Source: Candidatus Gastranaerophilales bacterium
GTDB taxonomy: Bacteria > Cyanobacteriota > Vampirovibrionia > Gastranaerophilales > Gastranaerophilaceae
DNA length: 35,790 bases
Reading direction: 5' to 3'
Assembly: GCA_910587175.1 (NCBI GenBank)
Contig: CAJULH010000018.1
Location: forward strand, 1 to 35,790
Shown here: positions 31,567 to 35,790 of the stretch, piece by piece
Position numbering within the stretch: position 1 is the first letter of the stretch
How the letters are laid out: each line of letters begins with the position of its first letter
Notes under the pieces: model-generated
What the model saw: only the letters and a program-made list of their open reading frames with translations
Databases searched by the model: none
Told to the model about the DNA's origin: nothing
Translations under genes and position numbers: made by a program

Positions 31567-32262
31567 ATGATTAAAAAGATATTTGGTATTTTGCTGCTTT
31601 TTTGGTTTACGGTCTTAAACTCTGAAGCGGCTTTTGTAAAGAATGTGGACGGTTTAAGAATTACAAGAAAAGAGATAAAACTTGAAAGTTTTTTAAATAA
31701 AAAGTATCGTTTGTATAAATATACGCTAAAAAACAAAGGCGATTATGTGTTCTCTTTGGAAATGAATGCTTATGATGCTGAATGGATATATAAAAATGCA
31801 AGAGATATGTATAGGAGAGATAAATTTCCTTACTCATACGGTCATTTGGTAAGAGCTACAAGTGAGACGGCGGGTGCTAGCGCATCAGCCATACTTTCAC
31901 TTTTGTTTTTTCCTTTAGCTCTTACCAGTGAGAGTATTTTTGATATTTATGCTTTTGAAAATGTTCCATTGGGTGTTGACATACCAAAAACCTATATAAT
32001 AAATCCTGTAAAATCAATCTTGTTTTTGCCCTATGATTTGCATAAAAATCCCAAAGAAGTCCAAAAAGCAAAAGATGAACTTGAAAAAATTAAACCATTG
32101 CTGGACGAGAAGTGGAAAAAAGTTGAAATTAAGCCGGGGGAAACACTTGAATTTTATGATTTGCTTGAAATAGAAGGAATTAGTGGAAATGCTGAAAGGT
32201 GGTTTCAATTGCGCGAGTATTCCAAAGACGGACATGATTATTCGGAGTGTTTTTCGTATTAA
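31567..32262 (+). CDS. Exported protein, unknown
   Basis: 231 residues. A signal peptide (KKIFGILLLFWFTVLNSEA, cleavage near 21) is followed by a beta-rich part and a hydrophobic stretch (about 98-120, ETAGASASAILSLLFFPLALTSES) that may be a membrane hairpin or buried segment. A Lys-rich helical region and a beta-strand end follow. The ATG has CGGGG upstream, and a TATAAT (31531-31536) lies before it. It is not recognised. It precedes metK on the same strand, but metK has its own promoter. Confidence 0.7.
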   Translation: MIKKIFGILLLFWFTVLNSEAAFVKNVDGLRITRKEIKLESFLNKKYRLYKYTLKNKGDYVFSLEMNAYDAEWIYKNARDMYRRDKFPYSYGHLVRATSETAGASASAILSLLFFPLALTSESIFDIYAFENVPLGVDIPKTYIINPVKSILFLPYDLHKNPKEVQKAKDELEKIKPLLDEKWKKVEIKPGETLEFYDLLEIEGISGNAERWFQLREYSKDGHDYSECFSY

Positions 32263-32280
32263 ACTGTTTTAATCTTTTCC

Positions 32281-32308
32281 TTGTTTTCTGCTAATTTTGT
32301 AATAAAAT
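32281..32308 (+). promoter_or_regulatory. metK promoter: TTGTTT - 16 - TAAAAT
   Basis: A -35 box TTGTTT (32281-32286) and a -10 box TAAAAT (32303-32308) are 16 bases apart. Transcription would start near 32315, giving a leader of about 80 bases that contains the folded element described next. Confidence 0.55.
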
Positions 32309-32312
32309 GTTT

Positions 32313-32399
32313 TTGATATACAAAATATCAATTAGCATGAAGCCGGGTCGGAATTAAAAACCTTACCGGCTAAAATAGAAATTAAGGAGAAGAAGTATG
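32313..32399 (+). promoter_or_regulatory. Candidate SAM-type riboswitch: metK leader pseudoknot over the Shine-Dalgarno
   Basis: Stem P1 is AGCCGG (32341-32346) with CCGGCT (32366-32371), six perfect pairs. The last five loop bases, CCTTA (32361-32365), pair with TAAGG (32383-32387), which is part of the AAGGAG ribosome-binding site of metK. The two stems abut with no unpaired base between them. The 11-base A-rich linker (32372-32382) lies where the triplex strand lies in H-type pseudoknot riboswitches. A separate 7-base-pair hairpin (32313-32331) lies upstream. The fold is seen directly; SAM as ligand is inferred from the gene. Confidence 0.6.
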
Positions 32400-33662
32400 G
32401 CACTTAAAAACTTTTTATTTACATCTGAATCCGTAACGGAAGGGCATCCCGACAAGGTTTGCGATCAAATATCCGATGCTATTTTGGATGAATTTTTGAC
32501 AAAAGACCCGAATTCAAGAGTTGCAGCAGAAACTACCGTTACAACAGGCATGGCGCTTGTTTGCGGTGAGATTTCATCAAGCTGCTATGTTGATATACCG
32601 TCTGTTGTGAGAAATACAATTAAATCAATTGGCTATAAAGGCGAAGAAGGCGGAGGTTTTGACTATAAAACATGTGCTGTTTTGACAAGCATTGATGAGC
32701 AGTCAACTGATATTGCAGGCGGTGTAAATAAAGCGCTGGAAGCAAGAAGCGATAATTCGGATGTTTCAAGCTCTGAAACCGACGACATCGGCGCGGGCGA
32801 CCAGGGGATTATGTTTGGCTATGCCTGTGATGAAACCCCGGAATTAATGCCTCTGCCCATATCTTTGGCGCACAGATTGTCATTTAGACTTGCTGAAATC
32901 AGAAAACAACATATTGTTAACTATTTGAGACCTGACGGAAAATCCCAGGTAACTGTTGAATACAGGGAAGGAAAACCTTACAGGATTGATACAATTGTTT
33001 TATCAACCCAGCATGACCCTGAAATCAACGGTATTTCAGACAATAAACGCGTTCAGGAAATTATTCGCGAAGATTTAATTAAATACGTTATTGACTACGT
33101 TTTTCAAAATGAAGCTATTAAACCTGATTCTTCCACAAAATATTTAATCAACCCCTCAGGAAGGTTTGTAATTGGCGGACCACAGGGCGACGCAGGGCTT
33201 ACCGGAAGAAAAATTATTGTTGATACATACGGCGGTTATGCTCGTCATGGCGGCGGCGCATTTTCAGGAAAAGACCCGACCAAGGTGGACAGAAGCGCTG
33301 CATATGCTGCAAGATGGGTTGCAAAAAATATTGTTGCGGCGGGTTTAGCTGAAAAATGCGAAATTGAACTTGCCTATGCGATTGGTGTAAGCCGTCCGGT
33401 ATCTGTTTTGGTGGATACGTTTGGCACCGGAAAAGTTTCAGATGAAGCATTGTCTGAAATCGTTCAAAGAAACTTTGATTTGAGACCAAATGCTATTATT
33501 AAACAGTTTGATTTAAGAAATCTTCCGGCTAAAAATGGCGGTAAATTCTACCAAAGACTTGCAGCTTACGGACATATTGGAAGAACTGATTTTTCTGTTC
33601 CATGGGAAGAAACCCAGATGGCAAACAAGCTTGAATCAGAAGCTTTGGCGCTTCGTGCATAG
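32397..33662 (+). CDS. metK: S-adenosylmethionine synthetase
   Basis: 421 residues. It makes SAM from ATP and methionine. The signatures are clear: FTSESVTEGHPDKVCDQISDA (8-28), the GAGDQGIMFGYA hexapeptide region, GRFVIGGPQGDAGLTGRKI and GGGAFSGKDPTKVDRSAAY. Its SAM feeds methylation and, once decarboxylated, the polyamine route of speE. The AAGGAG site lies seven bases before the ATG and is part of the leader pseudoknot, so translation may be repressed when SAM is high. Confidence 0.97.
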   Translation: MALKNFLFTSESVTEGHPDKVCDQISDAILDEFLTKDPNSRVAAETTVTTGMALVCGEISSSCYVDIPSVVRNTIKSIGYKGEEGGGFDYKTCAVLTSIDEQSTDIAGGVNKALEARSDNSDVSSSETDDIGAGDQGIMFGYACDETPELMPLPISLAHRLSFRLAEIRKQHIVNYLRPDGKSQVTVEYREGKPYRIDTIVLSTQHDPEINGISDNKRVQEIIREDLIKYVIDYVFQNEAIKPDSSTKYLINPSGRFVIGGPQGDAGLTGRKIIVDTYGGYARHGGGAFSGKDPTKVDRSAAYAARWVAKNIVAAGLAEKCEIELAYAIGVSRPVSVLVDTFGTGKVSDEALSEIVQRNFDLRPNAIIKQFDLRNLPAKNGGKFYQRLAAYGHIGRTDFSVPWEETQMANKLESEALALRA

Positions 33663-33716
33663 ATTTATTGAGCGTGAAGTTTTTAAACAGAGCTTTTAGA
33701 CACGGAGAAAACCTGT

Positions 33717-34283
33717 GTGACATATAGCGAATTTTCAAAACTTGCAGATGTTTTAAATGAGTCTGTCCTTGCCGATAAAAGGTATGGGCAGGCTCTTAAT
33801 AAATGTGTTTCTTTTGGTACATTTTTTAGCTTTTGGGAAAACATCGTCGGAAAGAGATTTGTAAAAATCTCAATCCCGTATAATCTCAAGGGCACTACGC
33901 TTTTGGTTTCCGTTGTAAATTCTGTTGTGGTACAGGAGATGAGCCTTTATAAAGCAGATATTTTAAAAAAAATGGAGCCTTATGCAAAGGGGTTGAATTT
34001 TACAATAAATGATATCAGATTTGATTACAAAAACTGGTTGAGCATAAAAAACGAATTTAATAAAGAATCCTCAAAAGCCTTTGATATAGATGCTCCTGAA
34101 TATTATACAGATAAAGATTTCGAAAAGATATGTATAGATAATGATGAAGAGCTGGAGCTTCAAAAAGTGCGCGAAAACCTTTTAAAGAACGAATCTTTAC
34201 CGGCAGAGACAAAAGAGAGAATTTATAATAATATATTAAAATCAATAAAGGCTCAGAAATTAAGAAAAAACGAACAAAAATAA
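33717..34283 (+). CDS. dciA: DciA-like (DUF721) protein, probable DnaB helicase loader/operator
   Basis: 188 residues. The first 105 match the DUF721/DciA family: FWENIVGKRF (39-48), then IPYNLKGTTLLVSVVNSVVVQEM and the closing INDIRFDY. DciA replaces DnaC/DnaI as the helicase loader in most bacteria, including cyanobacteria. The C-terminal part is acidic and Lys-rich and probably disordered, as in other members. The start is GTG at 33717 with GGAG upstream, 54 bases after metK. Confidence 0.75.
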   Translation: MTYSEFSKLADVLNESVLADKRYGQALNKCVSFGTFFSFWENIVGKRFVKISIPYNLKGTTLLVSVVNSVVVQEMSLYKADILKKMEPYAKGLNFTINDIRFDYKNWLSIKNEFNKESSKAFDIDAPEYYTDKDFEKICIDNDEELELQKVRENLLKNESLPAETKERIYNNILKSIKAQKLRKNEQK

Positions 34284-34322
34284 GTTTACATTCTGGAAAA
34301 AACTGGAAAAATTTTATAGAAT

Positions 34323-34328
34323 TATAAT
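34323..34328 (+). promoter_or_regulatory. -10 box ahead of the ClpX-type zinc protein gene
   Basis: TATAAT at 34323-34328 lies 38 bases before the GTG start. No convincing -35 is seen. Two CTGGAAAAA copies (34293-34301, 34303-34311) lie just upstream, 10 bases apart. Confidence 0.35.
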
Positions 34329-34365
34329 ATTGTATTGCCTTTTTATAGTTAAGGAGAATTTTAAA

Positions 34366-34623
34366 GTGTCCGCAGATAAAAAAGTGGTTTCCTTTGGGAA
34401 AAAACACAATAAAGAAGAAAAAAAAGAGCTGCAGCATATTGAATATTGCAGTTTTTGCAAACGTCCAAATACGGAAGTGCCAAAGATGGTAAAGGGTCCT
34501 GATGTAAATATTTGCTCCGAGTGCGTATTGATTGCTGTTCAATATTTGATATTGCAGGATGGCGTTTTATCCGGTCAGGCTCAAAAAATATTAGACCTTC
34601 TTTGGGGTGTTAAAGATAAATAA
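34366..34623 (+). CDS. Stand-alone ClpX-type zinc-binding domain protein
   Basis: 85 residues. The core (25-60) matches the N-terminal zinc domain of ClpX: YCSFCKRPNTEVPKMVKGPDVNICSECV, with Cys28, Cys31, Cys50 and Cys53 as the four zinc ligands. The ATPase part of ClpX is absent: a stop follows at 34621 and the next gene is unrelated. The N-terminus is Lys-rich, and a C-terminal helix (about 70-82) extends past the domain. The start is GTG with AAGGAG nine bases upstream. In ClpX this domain dimerises and binds adaptors and some substrates, so a regulatory partner of ClpXP is a reasonable inference. Confidence 0.8.
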   Translation: MSADKKVVSFGKKHNKEEKKELQHIEYCSFCKRPNTEVPKMVKGPDVNICSECVLIAVQYLILQDGVLSGQAQKILDLLWGVKDK

Positions 34624-34626
34624 CTT

Positions 34627-35742
34627 ATGAATGAATCCAAAATCCAGCTCAGAGCAAACATTTTACAGGAAATTTCAAAGTTAAGAAGCATTCCTGCGCT
34701 TTGCGACAGAGATGTTGAAAATTGCATCTCAAAGCTGTCTAAAATCGGTGATAAAACTTTTCTTTGTACGACTATTTTAAAAGAAATCGACGGCTCTGTT
34801 GTATATTTTGACGGAGTTTTGTCTATTCTTGCCATAAATCTTGCAAAGGATGTGCTGGAAAAATGTGTTTTTAGCTTTCTTGAAAAATCCGATGTTAAGG
34901 ATGAAAAAAAACTTTTTTTAATAAATCTTTTAACGCAGGCAGGCATTGGTGTTGATCCGAATTTAATCCATCTTTACGTTAAAAATCCGGACGAAGCAAT
35001 TGATTTGGAGACTGAAAAGTTTTTAAAGATGGCTGAAGTAAATCCGGAAGCACAGATTGATTTTTTGGATTTTTATTTTGGAATAAACGAAGATGACAGA
35101 AATATTTTGCTTAAATCTGTAATTGATGATTATTCCGGAGATTTGCTTGCAAATATTCTTGCTCCTTTGATTTATTCCATGAAGAATAAAACGGGTCTTA
35201 AAATGTGTATTAACGGGCTGTTAAAATCCCGTTCTTATCTTGCATATGCACCTTTGGACTGGCTTATTGAAACATCAGATGATATGCAGATTATTTCTCT
35301 TTCAAAGAAAATTAAAAACGAACTTAAAATGGCAGGACTTCGAAAAGAAGTTACTACCTTTAAATATTATAAAGAACTTTTTAAAACCTCAAAGCCTCTT
35401 GGTTTTTATGTTTCATCAATAGACGGGTCTTCGAATTTCTCTCTTGTTTTTGCCAGGGAGTATGAAAATGGCGCTATTTCTACATTTTTTACCGTTCTTA
35501 ATTTAAAATACGGACCGCTGGCTTCTTTCGGGTTTTCTAATATTTCAAAAAGTGAATATGAGAAGGTTTTACTTCGCTTTTTTAAGGATACAGATAAAAT
35601 CTCTTTGTCTCTTTCTTTTGGAAAAGCCTTGCTTAACGCACTTACAGATGCAGGGATTAAAAACAAAGCAAATATCCCGTATGAATTTTTTTGTTGGCGC
35701 CAGTTGACATACGATATTAAAGCTTCAAATGATTTTTCTACA
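34627..35742 (+). CDS. Helical protein of unknown function, 3' truncated at the contig end
   Basis: The genuine frame covers 372 codons from ATG 34627 to 35742; beyond that the frame runs into adapter sequence. The first two thirds look like helical repeats (SKLSKIGDKTFLCTTILKEI, KKLFLINLLTQAGIGVDPNLI, LLANILAPLIYSMKNK), resembling the gene at 17305-18567. From about 260 the sequence becomes beta-rich (PLGFYVSSIDGSSNFSLVFAREY). There is no signal peptide and no recognised family. It starts three bases after the zinc protein gene. Confidence 0.65.
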
Positions 35743-35743
35743 G

Positions 35744-35790
35744 AGATCGGAAGAGCGTCGTGTAGGGAAAGAGTGTAGATCTCGGTGGTC
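35744..35790 (+). other. Illumina TruSeq-type adapter contamination
   Basis: The last 47 bases start AGATCGGAAGAGCGTCGTGT and continue as the reverse complement of the standard Illumina universal (P5-side) adapter. They are not part of the genome. They make an artificial reading-frame end, EIGRASCRERV, a well-known adapter-derived peptide, fused to the truncated gene. Confidence 0.98.

Noticed and set aside
32341..32390. metK leader as a preQ1-I riboswitch
   Set aside because: The H-type shape is similar, but the loop is too long and the preQ1 loop core is missing; the downstream gene is SAM synthetase, which favours a SAM ligand.
35743..35778. Protein end EIGRASCRERV as a true C-terminus of the last gene
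   Set aside because: These codons come from adapter sequence, not from the genome.

Overview
The window looks like chromosomal DNA from a gut-type, non-photosynthetic cyanobacterial relative (Vampirovibrionia/'Melainabacteria', most likely Gastranaerophilales). This is inferred from AT-rich codon use, a cyanobacterium-like VKOR-thioredoxin fusion, an RNase E/G gene next to a DUF2344 gene, a DciA-type helicase loader, and several lineage-type proteins of unknown function (at 9428, 15900 and 25227). Both ends are incomplete. The last 47 bases (35744-35790) are Illumina adapter sequence, so the true contig stops near 35743. I saw no tRNA, rRNA, CRISPR array, transposase or prophage gene.

Layout. 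1-813: the tail of an unknown gene and an unknown cytoplasmic protein. 870-3897 (minus): speE-aroA-pgeF, an overlapping or tightly spaced run. 4040-8331 (plus): a small unknown gene overlapping engB, then a 73-codon gene, a free-standing DUF2344 gene, RNase E/G and a membrane protein. 8453-9204 (minus): a Cys-rich small protein and an XRE regulator. 9428-9934: a lineage-specific protein. 10150-15844 (plus): a processive glycosyltransferase gene abutting murC-murB-ddl-ftsQ, the precursor and division steps of the cell wall. 15900-17273: a protein with an ADP-ribosyltransferase-like C-terminus. 17305-18567 (minus): a helical-repeat protein. 18665-22962 (plus): pyrH-frr-cdsA-rnc-rpe and an AlkD-like DNA glycosylase. 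22991-24921 (minus): the VKOR-DsbA fusion and queH. 25227-25919: a protein with helical ends. 26026-28140 (minus): an exported protein, a GGDEF protein and hisF. 28306-29586: a membrane-anchored beta-lactamase-fold protein. 29657-31432 (minus): aspS. 31567-34623 (plus): an exported protein, metK, dciA and a stand-alone ClpX-type zinc-binding protein. The last gene is cut by the contig end.

Most genes are housekeeping: peptidoglycan synthesis, translation, RNA processing, one-carbon/SAM and polyamine metabolism, histidine and aromatic biosynthesis, and disulfide formation. The most notable points are these. The metK leader can fold into a compact H-type pseudoknot that captures the Shine-Dalgarno sequence, which suggests a SAM-type riboswitch. 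The 15900 protein has an ART-like H-Y-(Q) layout. The class A beta-lactamase-fold protein lacks the deacylating glutamate. A ClpX zinc domain exists without its ATPase. MurB has Cys in place of the catalytic Ser. The GGDEF protein has an altered active site but an intact inhibitory site.
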